23,108 nt of DNA from NCBI GenBank assembly GCA_016217775.1, contig JACRGG010000085.1, forward strand, positions 1-23,108. The letters run 5' to 3'. The translations under genes and the position numbers were made by a program. Shown here one piece after another: positions 1-8,100 of this stretch. Position 1 is the first letter of the stretch. Every line of letters starts with the position of its first letter. This stretch comes from Microcaldota archaeon. Its GTDB lineage: Archaea > Micrarchaeota > Micrarchaeia > Norongarragalinales > UBA97. The notes under the pieces are model-generated. The model worked only from the letters and a program-made list of their open reading frames with translations, did no database searches and was not told where the DNA came from.

Positions 1-2508
1 AACTTGATTGGAACCGTAGTGGTGAACAACGGCACTCTATCCTCGCCAGGAAGCAATCTTTCTGCAAGCCAAGTGAATTTCACCGTACTGCAGGTCTATC
101 CGTTTGCGTCAGACGGGTTTGTTCCGCCAATGCCTCCGGTAAATAATACCAACGCAAGCAATTCAAGTGGTATTAATGGCTTGAACGCGACAGCAAATTA
201 TACGATTCAAGTTCCGTCCGGCTCTCCTTACCTGCTAGTTGCTTACGCGCAAAGCGGCGGGTTTTACTACGCTGGCTACGCTACTGTTGCAAGTTCATTC
301 TCGAATAACACTAGCACGAATTTAACCTTGTACCAGCTAGCTGGGACTTTACAGGTTGAAATGGGCGGGTTTGAGGGCAACGCGCTTAACACGAGCAAAG
401 TGTCGTTTCAATTTATTGATTCGAGCAGCTCGAACGTGAGTTCGGACATTAATGTTGAAGCGCTGCTTAACTATTCTAACCTGATAATCAGGCAGCAATT
501 CCGTTCCAACGGAGGGGCGACGGTGAAAATCCCGATATTGAAAAGCCAGGAGGTTAAGCTGCGCGTGTTCAACAGACAGTATATGCCGATGCAAAGAACT
601 TACGGCGCTACCTTAATTGACGCCAACGCGACTGGCTTTATTCAAGTAGTCCTTCGCCAGCCTGAAATGCGCGCTCCAAGATCCCAAGCGTCGAATGGAG
701 TGGATTCTCTTGGTGGCACAATTTCGACTACGCGAATTGACTTTTTGACTAACAACGCCACTTGCAACGTTCCAAACCCAATCAGTTCTTGCTACTTAAG
801 CAACAAGATTTCGGACTTTAGGAAGGAAGGCACTGCCGCTCAGGCAATGGATCCAAGCAAGCTTATGATGGGCGGCAAGCAGAATATGTTGATTACGGAC
901 ACTTCAACCAATGTCACCACTTACTTTGTCGGCATTGATATGAGTTCGGTTGGAACGCCGAATATGGAGTTTGACTCTGACCGTTTCGAGGCGAAAGACG
1001 TTGGTGCCGGTCGGCAAAAGAAGGAAGTGAGGCGTTTTGGCAGCGGGGCTCCGTCCAACGTGTTCGACGCTGTTTACGTAGCGACTCAGTACAATTCCTC
1101 GGTAAACGAGTCTATTCTGATGAATGTCAGCTTCCCGTACTTGTACAATGATGACGGAGTATTATTGTGGAATAGTTCGTTGAACACTAGCGGTGAAATG
1201 CCGCAGTACTATGCTGACTACGTGACTTGGTTTAACGTAAGCAACGCAGGCAATTCCTCTAACGCGTCAACAATGCCCGGCAACGCGAGTTACTTGAGCA
1301 ACATCACGTGTTCGGACTCGAACGCTTCCGCGCGTTGCTTTAGGAACACTACTAGCGACTTAGTCTGGGTGCAAATGCCGCACTTTAGCACAGTAGCAGT
1401 TGAAGTTTCTTCAACATCAACCGGAACGGCAGCAACAACCACTACGCCTACGTCTAATGGTGGCTTATCCAATGGCGGGTGTTCTAGTTCTGGTTGTTAT
1501 ACTACTACCGCCACCGCGACTCCAGCCGCAACCGCTGCTCCAATTACTGATACGCCAATAACCACCGCACCGGTTGTTACAGTAATTACTTCAACAATTG
1601 CAGTTAGCGCGGATGCGGTTGCAACCGATTCAACGGGTGCTGCAGTAGCTATTACCGCGGGCGGAACTATTGGAGTTACTGGCGAGGGTTCGGGCTTAAG
1701 CCTATCTTTACCACTAGCATTGTCTTCGGGCAGCACGCTAGCGTCCTTTACGGATGCGAGCACGGGAGTAACCCTCGCGGGTGATACTCTCACAATTCCA
1801 ATAAAAGACGCTAGCGGGGTTCAAACTGCTAAAATCGTTGCAGTAGTCTCCGCGGTTTCAGGCACTGGGACTAGCGCGACTGCTTCAATAACCTCGCTCG
1901 CAATTGAGACCACCTCGGTTGTCAGCGCGTCGGGCTCGGCTAGCATTACCGCGAGCTTGAACAGCCTGCCAAGCAGCGCTTCAATAAGCGTCGCTCCCAC
2001 TACTGTGGCGGGTAGTACTCAAACCAAGTTCGAGGCCATTGCGCAACAAGACGGCTTGACTCTAGGCGAGAAGGGGCCTTCCATAGTCGTCACCAAGACG
2101 AACTTGGCTAACGGCAAGGAAGTCGGCTCGGCCACGGTTACGATGGAGATTGACCAAGCTTGGGTTAACCAAGTAGGCGGAGTGAAAAACGTGAAGGTAT
2201 TCCGCGAGGACGCGGGCAAGCAGGAATTGCTGGCAACGACTTTTGCCGGAATCAACGCCGCTGGAAAAGCAGTGTTTAAGGCAGTCAGCCCCAATGGATT
2301 AAGCGTGTTCGCCGCGTACTCGGTGAAGAAAGCGGCTGCAACGCCCAAGCCAACTACTGCAAGTGCGACGGCGACAGCAAGTGCAACCGCTACCGCAAAG
2401 GCAACTACGGCAGCCGCTGCGGGCCAAGACTATACTACGATTGCTGCAATAGTAGTGCTGGTAATCCTAGTCGTAGCCGGGTACTTGATGATGAAAGGCA
2501 AGAAGTAA
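1..2508 (+). CDS. Sequon-rich surface protein with C-terminal membrane anchor (5' partial)
   Basis: This is probably an archaeal cell-surface or S-layer-like glycoprotein. The frame is open to the left edge. A TTG at 4 is available, but the text there reads as mid-domain, so I treat the gene as 5'-truncated. Residues below count from that TTG. Residues 1-452 carry about 29 N-x-S/T sequons. A HFST motif (460-462 region) closes this part. A Thr/Ala/Pro-rich linker with two Cys (about 470-530) follows, then a Ser/Thr/Ala-rich beta region. Residues about 690-775 resemble the PGF-pre-PGF domain of archaeal surface proteins: a charged strand with a conserved Trp, a 'V-x-V-F-R' strand, and a closing 'SPNGLSVFAAYS'. 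A low-complexity SATATA stretch leads to one transmembrane helix (811-830) and a short KGKK tail. The protein would be anchored at its C-terminus with the bulk outside. The domain match is from memory of the family pattern; the topology is clear. Confidence 0.8.
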   Translation, partial: NLIGTVVVNNGTLSSPGSNLSASQVNFTVLQVYPFASDGFVPPMPPVNNTNASNSSGINGLNATANYTIQVPSGSPYLLVAYAQSGGFYYAGYATVASSFSNNTSTNLTLYQLAGTLQVEMGGFEGNALNTSKVSFQFIDSSSSNVSSDINVEALLNYSNLIIRQQFRSNGGATVKIPILKSQEVKLRVFNRQYMPMQRTYGATLIDANATGFIQVVLRQPEMRAPRSQASNGVDSLGGTISTTRIDFLTNNATCNVPNPISSCYLSNKISDFRKEGTAAQAMDPSKLMMGGKQNMLITDTSTNVTTYFVGIDMSSVGTPNMEFDSDRFEAKDVGAGRQKKEVRRFGSGAPSNVFDAVYVATQYNSSVNESILMNVSFPYLYNDDGVLLWNSSLNTSGEMPQYYADYVTWFNVSNAGNSSNASTMPGNASYLSNITCSDSNASARCFRNTTSDLVWVQMPHFSTVAVEVSSTSTGTAATTTTPTSNGGLSNGGCSSSGCYTTTATATPAATAAPITDTPITTAPVVTVITSTIAVSADAVATDSTGAAVAITAGGTIGVTGEGSGLSLSLPLALSSGSTLASFTDASTGVTLAGDTLTIPIKDASGVQTAKIVAVVSAVSGTGTSATASITSLAIETTSVVSASGSASITASLNSLPSSASISVAPTTVAGSTQTKFEAIAQQDGLTLGEKGPSIVVTKTNLANGKEVGSATVTMEIDQAWVNQVGGVKNVKVFREDAGKQELLATTFAGINAAGKAVFKAVSPNGLSVFAAYSVKKAAATPKPTTASATATASATATAKATTAAAAGQDYTTIAAIVVLVILVVAGYLMMKGKK

Positions 2509-2509
2509 G

Positions 2510-2559
2510 CTTTTCCACCCTCTTTTCTTTTTTTCTCTTCTTTTCTTGTTTTTCTCCCC
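2510..2559 (+). terminator. Oligo-T terminator after the surface-protein gene
   Basis: Directly after the TAA at 2506-2508 is a pyrimidine tract with several runs of four to seven T, ending in a C run. Archaeal RNA polymerase terminates at such T-rich non-template tracts without needing a hairpin. I see no strong inverted repeat, which fits an archaeal rather than a bacterial intrinsic terminator. Confidence 0.6.
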
Positions 2560-2575
2560 CCTAGCGCCTAGAATG

Positions 2576-2585
2576 CTTTTTATTA
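2576..2585 (+). promoter_or_regulatory. TATA-like box of tpiA
   Basis: CTTTTTATTA begins 32 nt upstream of the ATG at 2608. With the usual archaeal spacing of about 25 nt from TATA centre to start site, transcription would begin at or within a few bases of the ATG, giving a leaderless mRNA. This favours the ATG at 2608 over the in-frame TTG at 2599. No Shine-Dalgarno sequence precedes 2608. Confidence 0.55.
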
Positions 2586-2607
2586 ACTGGTTGCGTAGTT
2601 GATTGAA

Positions 2608-3267
2608 ATGAGCAAACAAATGTTCGTGATACTTAACTTCAAGGCTTACTCCGCGTTTGAAGGCGCGAGGGCAGTTAATGCAGTCAAGCTAGCCGCGTCT
2701 ATCCCCGCGCGCGGGTATTCCATTATTTGCTGCCCGCCCGCAAGTGTATTAAGCGAGTGCGTTAAATCCGCTGGCGGGAATACTCTTGTTTTCGCGCAGT
2801 CAGCCGACGCGGTGGAGCCGGGAAAGCACACGGGAAAAACAACTTTGGAGCAGCTTAAGTCAATTGGCGTGAAGGGACTGCTCGTCAACCACTCGGAAAA
2901 CCGCATTTCTTTTAATCAAATTATTTTCTTGCTAAACCGCGCGGGGAAACTCGGCTTGAAAACTGTTTTGTGCGCGCGTAATTTAAGCGAGGTTAGAAAG
3001 TTTTCTTCCCTTCGCCCTTGGGCGGTTGCGTTCGAGCCCCCGCAATTAATTGGCGGGAGAGTCTCGGTGTCAAGCGCGAAGCCAAGCGTAATCGCGGATG
3101 GAGTAAAAGCAGTCGGGGGGAAATGCTTGTTTCTAGCGGGTGCCGGGGTGAACTCGCGCGAGGACTTGACTGCATCAAAAAAACTCGGCGCGTCGGGCGT
3201 GCTCATAGCAAGCGCGTTTTCCAAAGCGGCGGATAAGAAAAAGTTTTTGCGTACTCTCTTGGTTTGA
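2608..3267 (+). CDS. tpiA: Triosephosphate isomerase, archaeal type
   Basis: Cytosolic TIM-barrel enzyme that interconverts dihydroxyacetone phosphate and glyceraldehyde 3-phosphate in glycolysis and gluconeogenesis. The product is 219 aa, the short length typical of archaeal enzymes (bacterial and eukaryotic ones are about 250). All catalytic landmarks are visible: the substrate-binding Asn-Lys in NFK (K12), the electrophilic His in VNHSE (H95), the general-base Glu in FEPPQLIG (E143), the phosphate-loop region after it, and the GAGV phosphate-binding motif near 183. I chose ATG 2608 because the TATA-like box sits 32 nt upstream; an ATG at 2620 and a TTG at 2599 are alternatives. The gene appears monocistronic, between an upstream T-rich terminator and a downstream T-rich spacer that also holds the next promoter. 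Nothing is truncated or missing. Confidence 0.95.
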   Translation: MSKQMFVILNFKAYSAFEGARAVNAVKLAASIPARGYSIICCPPASVLSECVKSAGGNTLVFAQSADAVEPGKHTGKTTLEQLKSIGVKGLLVNHSENRISFNQIIFLLNRAGKLGLKTVLCARNLSEVRKFSSLRPWAVAFEPPQLIGGRVSVSSAKPSVIADGVKAVGGKCLFLAGAGVNSREDLTASKKLGASGVLIASAFSKAADKKKFLRTLLV

Positions 3268-3277
3268 TTTCTAACCC

Positions 3278-3287
3278 CTTTAAAAAC
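3278..3287 (+). promoter_or_regulatory. TATA-like box of the 3310-10835 operon
   Basis: CTTTAAAAAC begins 32 nt before the ATG at 3310, the same spacing as at tpiA, which again suggests a leaderless or nearly leaderless transcript. The 42-nt spacer after tpiA also has T-rich stretches (3288-3309) that could end the tpiA transcript, so termination and initiation signals are compressed here. Confidence 0.5.
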
Positions 3288-3309
3288 TTCTTTTCTCTTA
3301 TTTTATTTT

Positions 3310-4608
3310 ATGAAGCTGTTTAATTACGCGATTATTCTAGTTGTGTTCCTTGGCTTGGCTGCGGTGCTATACTACTCTTTTTCAATCCCATCGCAGGGCG
3401 TTTCCCAATTCAATTCTTCAAAGCCGGGAGTCATTTCCGCTTCCTCGCGCGAGGTTGTAGTCAATTCCCGCCAGTACGTCGCGAGCTTGTTCGGCAAAGA
3501 GGATATTTTAGTCAAGGAGCAGGTGCGCATAAACTACGATGGGGCAGCGCATTCCTTTAAAGCAGAAAACGAGGGCGGTGAGCCCGCCGCTTTTTTCGTA
3601 TACGGTTTTGTGCCGAAAGAATACTCTTTTGACTCAAATGACTTGAGTTTTTCCAAGGAAGTAATTGTTGTCGACAAGGATCCCCTTTTTTATTTCTCGG
3701 CGAGAATAGCCGCGGGGGAGTCGGCTTCATTGGATGTCTCAACTCGCTCTTCCCTTGATTCCGCAATTGTTTACGTCAACGTCCCAAAAAGGTTTACTAA
3801 CGCGCAATTAGTTCTCTTAAAACAAGCCATCGACTCCAAAATTCTTACGTCCCGCGGCGCGTTATCACTCGGCGAATCCCTCTCATCATCGTACGTCTTC
3901 CTCGCTCGCCCTAGCGAATTGGGTTCCGAGGAGTTTGTTTCCCAAGAAGTCTTTCAAGAGTATTTTGACGAAACAGTCGCGCCTGCACTCGAAGCGGCAA
4001 GCGCCTCACCATCTCCTTTAGCCGCAGCTTTGGAAGACGCTCCCGCCAAGAGCATTGAAACACCAGTTGAGGGTCAATTGGATTTGGGCGGGCCGGCTTA
4101 CGATGCGCAAATAGATTTTAGCGGCGGGCAGAAAGAATTTGTTTTGGAAAAGACGGTGAGCGAACTGGTTCCGGCGGCCGTTTTTAAAATCAGGGTGTTT
4201 GATTCAAGCAACCCTCGATTAAAAACTTCCTTGCTTTCTACAACTCCCGCCTCAAGCGAGGAAAGCGAGGCTAGCGTTGAGAAAAAAGAAACGGAAACTG
4301 GCGTGGACTTAACCGTGTTTTCCAGGTTTAAGGAAGAGCATTTCAACGGCGGCTTGGCGCCCGACTCCGCGTCGAGTTCGTTTTCAATCTCTCCGCCAGA
4401 CAATCCGAGCAATAAGGTTGCGGTTAACGTCGTCTTAAAAACAGACCACGTTTTTGCAAAAGAGTACGCCTGGGTTTCCCCGTCAACGCTTTACTTCAAC
4501 GTTGAGAAGAAATCTTCTTCCATCAAGTCGGTTTCAAAGCCGTTTTTCGTGGTAAACAACCTTACAATCGCGTTTAAGGGCGTTAGAGGCATTAATGCCA
4601 AAAGATAA
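3310..4608 (+). CDS. Membrane-anchored extracellular protein, N-terminal part of an interrupted frame
   Basis: I do not recognise this family. The first residues form a signal anchor or signal peptide (hydrophobic about 5-24, preceded by a Lys), and the remaining ~410 residues are hydrophilic, Ser-rich and predicted beta-rich, so they would lie outside the cell. There is an acidic Ser/Ala/Pro-rich linker around 230-255 and a Ser/Glu-rich stretch near 315-335. The TAA at 4606-4608 ends the 432-aa frame, but the same frame is open again from 4609 to 5181 with composition like the upstream part. No ATG, GTG or TTG start occurs in that frame until TTG 4732. The simplest reading is one gene of about 623 codons broken by a nonsense change, sequencing error or pair of indels. 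It is the first gene of the operon leading into the GGDEF protein. Confidence 0.7.
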   Translation: MKLFNYAIILVVFLGLAAVLYYSFSIPSQGVSQFNSSKPGVISASSREVVVNSRQYVASLFGKEDILVKEQVRINYDGAAHSFKAENEGGEPAAFFVYGFVPKEYSFDSNDLSFSKEVIVVDKDPLFYFSARIAAGESASLDVSTRSSLDSAIVYVNVPKRFTNAQLVLLKQAIDSKILTSRGALSLGESLSSSYVFLARPSELGSEEFVSQEVFQEYFDETVAPALEAASASPSPLAAALEDAPAKSIETPVEGQLDLGGPAYDAQIDFSGGQKEFVLEKTVSELVPAAVFKIRVFDSSNPRLKTSLLSTTPASSEESEASVEKKETETGVDLTVFSRFKEEHFNGGLAPDSASSSFSISPPDNPSNKVAVNVVLKTDHVFAKEYAWVSPSTLYFNVEKKSSSIKSVSKPFFVVNNLTIAFKGVRGINAKR

Positions 4609-5181
4609 GTCGGAGGGCAATCTTCAAAAGTCTTTCTCTACTCGGCTTCAACGCCTACAATCGAGAGCGTTTTCCAAAACGAGCTGCCGCTGGGGGAGCC
4701 GGTTGAAGTCGTTCAAAACAATGTCGGGGTTTTGTTTCCGGAAGAGTCCCTCTTGCCTGTTTTAATCGGTGAAATTGATTCAAGCAATTTCTATAATGCC
4801 TACAAGGAATGCTCAAACGGCTACTGCTCGTGCGATGCTTTGGACGCCGCGCTTTCCTCCCTCCAATTCAAGTTTGAGGAAGGCTTTTCCTACGCGAAGG
4901 CGAGAAAAGAAGCTTACGTTAGGCTCAATCCAAGCGGGCTGTATTCTTTTGGGACTATAGTTTATTACAATTCAAACGCGTGCGAGCTCTCCAGTCCGTT
5001 TGACTCGCTTTCCTTAAAGCCGATAAGCTTCGTGTCGCTAACCGCGAGCGTCAGCGACGGCTTTGGGGAAATTACGGTTGAAGCGAAGGAAATCGGCGCG
5101 GATGACGCGAGCTTAAGGCAGCAGCTTAACGGCGGAAAAAAACTTTCCGGAATTTTCGAGGGATTAATTGAACGTGAGTAA
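4609..5181 (+). pseudogene. C-terminal continuation of the interrupted extracellular protein
   Basis: This continues the frame of the gene at 3310 after its TAA; the earliest possible independent start is TTG 4732, giving 149 aa. The first ~40 codons (4609-4731) read as normal protein (for example SKVFLYSAS, then PLGEPVEVV) but have no start codon, so a separate gene would waste coding-like sequence. A CSNGYCSC cluster near 4815 has three Cys, suggesting disulfides outside the cell. I see no function. No promoter or good ribosome binding site precedes TTG 4732. The stop (5179-5181) overlaps the start of the next gene, indicating translational coupling. It could instead be translated as a separate polypeptide from 4732, which I consider less likely. 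Confidence 0.6.
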
Positions 5182-8100
5182 AAAAGCTTTCCTGGCATTC
5201 TTCCTTCTTTTCTCGCTTCTAGCCGCAGCCCAAGCTTCCGCCACTTCATCAGTTCCGCAAATCAAGGACGATAATGGAATAAGCCTTTTCATCAAAGGCT
5301 CTGCAGGCTTAAGCGCGTCGGGCAAGGGCTCGGCGGGAAAAAACGAGGTGGGCATCGGCGTTATTGACGACCAGACTTTCAAAAGCCTCAAGTACTCTTA
5401 TTCCTTTGACTTGTTCGCCTTTGCCGACGACAAGAAGTATTCGAACGGCAAGAGAATAGCGCGTTTTGACGCGTTTAAAAAACTGGGCGACGGAAAGTAC
5501 GAGAGGGTGTCCTGCACTTCCGACTACGCCTTTCAAAAAAAGAGGGTTTCGTGCGGTGACGTCTGCATTTTTTTCGGCGAGCACGCGTTTGAAGACGGGG
5601 TTGAGGGATTCAAGGCGACGCTAAAGCCAAGCGGCGTCTGCAAGAAAAACTTTGACGCAACCCAGTCCGGCCAGGACGCCGAAGGCGTTTCGCTGAAAAA
5701 ACTCGCGCGATTCCCGGTTTCAATAAACTCTCTTTCCGGCAAGAAAACGTACTACGTCACGTTGAAGGAAATAACGTCCGACCGCGGAGCAATTATTGGC
5801 ATTGACGCGGATGGAATAAAACAGTTTTCCTTCAAGCTGGTGGATAACCTCGCACGCGGGCGCAACCAATTGGTTTTCGACAATTCATTGTGCTTAATGC
5901 TCGAGGATGCCTCGGTGAAAGGCCGCTCGGCAAATTTAGTGGTGGGCGCTCAAGGCGCTTGCCAATTGCGGGCCAAGCAGGGGCTTTACTCTACCGAGTA
6001 CAAGAACCCCGTTTTAGAGAAGAAAAAAACTCCGGCTGCTCCTTTGGAAAAGGAGTCGGGCGAACTGGCTGAAGCGAGGGCTGACAGGGCGATTGCATTG
6101 CTTGATTTTTCAATCGCCTCGCTTTCCCCAATGGTCGGCCAGGCGCAAAAAGAGTCTGTTGAAAAAAAATTCCTTTTGTTCACTGCGCGCGGCCCCGGCC
6201 AGTTTGAGAGGGAGCAAAACGGCTTGAAGATAATCCGAAACTTGCTGAAAAGCGGGCTTGGCTTGCCTGAAATCGAGAAGGAGTGCTTTGAGAAGCTCGA
6301 CTTGAATTACGCGATGAAAGCCGCCGAGAAGGGCCGCGGCACTAATTTTCAAGACGCAAAGAGCCTCAAGGCGTTGCTTTCCCAGCACAGCAAGTGCCTC
6401 TCCCCGCAGTTCCAGCCGCTTCTTTCCCAGCGAAAGAATTACGTTCCGCAAAGCGCTTCCGATTCGCTGTCCGCTGTTGAACTGGCGTACGTAGAGTCGG
6501 GGAATTTCATCAGCGGCGCGAGGGGAAAATCTTTTTCAAACCCGTTTCTCCAGCTTGTGTTCGAGAAATTCAAGCGCAAAAGCAATGACTTGAACGAGGC
6601 TGAAAGCCGAAAGCAGGAAGCTCAAATCCTGCTTGATTACGCAAACTCGTTGGAATTGCGCGGGGCGGACAGCGTGCGGCGCGCCGGAACGGTTTACGCA
6701 TACGTGACGCAGATTTATTCTTCGCAAGCAGAGGCGAAAAAGGAAGTGGATTTGGCCAAGGCAAATTTGGCTACGTTGTTTGAAAGAAACGTTCCCAGCT
6801 CGTTCGACCAATTCAAGTCGGTCGGGAAGGGAGTGGGCCAGTGCCTCGCGGGATTGTCCGATGTGCGTTTTCTGCCGCTGATGCTCATTCCCGGCAAGGG
6901 AGTCGGCTCCGCGTTCCACACTGTTTTCCAGGCGTACATTCTAGTAACCGCGACTTCGCAAAGCTACGATATTTTAAAGCAAAAGTTTTCGGGCGACTTG
7001 GACAAGCTCTCGCCGACAGAAGTAACCGCGCTTTACACTCAATTGGGCTGCAACGCAGTGTTTATTTACGGCGCGGGAAAGAGCTTGATAAAGCCGCTTG
7101 TCAAAACCACTGCGCAAACCGCTGAAGGAAAGGCCGTCGGCGAGCGCCTCGAGCTTTCTTTTGACGACGTTGCGTTAAGGGAGTACGCTGCGGCGTTTGA
7201 GAAGCTGACTAAAAAGCAGAAAATAAAGGCGCTCGCCAAGGTAATATCCTTGGAGAAGTTTAAGGACGAGTCAAAGGGCAAGGCGCCAAAGCGCAAATTG
7301 GAGCAAGTCAAGAGCGCGCGTGCGGCTGAGGCGGTAAGGGAATCGGCTGACTTGCTGCCGGAAAAGCCTTTTTATGAGCGGCTTGCAGACTCGCTGGAGA
7401 AAAGCCTGCCGCAGGCCGAGCGAAAAAAAGTTGCAGCGGATTTTCTGAAAAACGACTTGAATGTTTTTGAAAAAGACGTTTTCGACCTTCTCGACGCGGC
7501 TTCGGTTGACTCACGTTTTCCGCAAGTGAAGAACTTCGCGGCGTTAAAGTCGAGGATGGAGGAACTGCATTATACGGAAGGCGAGCTTTACTCCTTCCTT
7601 TTATTGGATATGCGCAACTTGGGCAACATCGAGCTCAACGCGTATTACAAGCACGGGCACACTAGGCCAAATGCTCGCTTGGTTCAGGACATTGTCTTGG
7701 ATAATTTCATTACCCGAATCAATAAAGTGGCGCAGGGGCTTGATGCCGAGTTCTTCCGCGTGGGCGGGGACGAGTTTGCAATAATCGTAAGGGACGGCGC
7801 GTCGCCTTCAAAAGTCGCGCAAGCGGTTGTAGCGGAAACCAACTCGATGTTCTCCAACCCGGAATCCATTACCGGAGTAATTGACGGGAAAACAATTCGG
7901 GCAATGGATTTTTTGGGGGGGAAGAAAGACGCGTTCACAAAATTGGTCAACTTGCGGAAGACCTTGTCCGAAAACGATGGCAAGGCGCTTGAAACTTTCG
8001 AATCAGATTCAGTGAGCGCGGGAGTGGCGGTTGGGATAGTCGACGGCAAGACGCGCGGGATTGACTTGTCCGTGGACGACTTTAGCCCGCAGGCGACTAT

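Noticed and set aside
4606..4608. Pyrrolysine or selenocysteine recoding of the in-frame stop
   Set aside because: Those use TAG and TGA; this stop is TAA, and no recoding structure is apparent.
7049..7090. A possible P-loop (GAGKS) in the GGDEF protein
   Set aside because: The first Gly of G-x4-GK-S/T is missing and no Walker B follows at a sensible distance.
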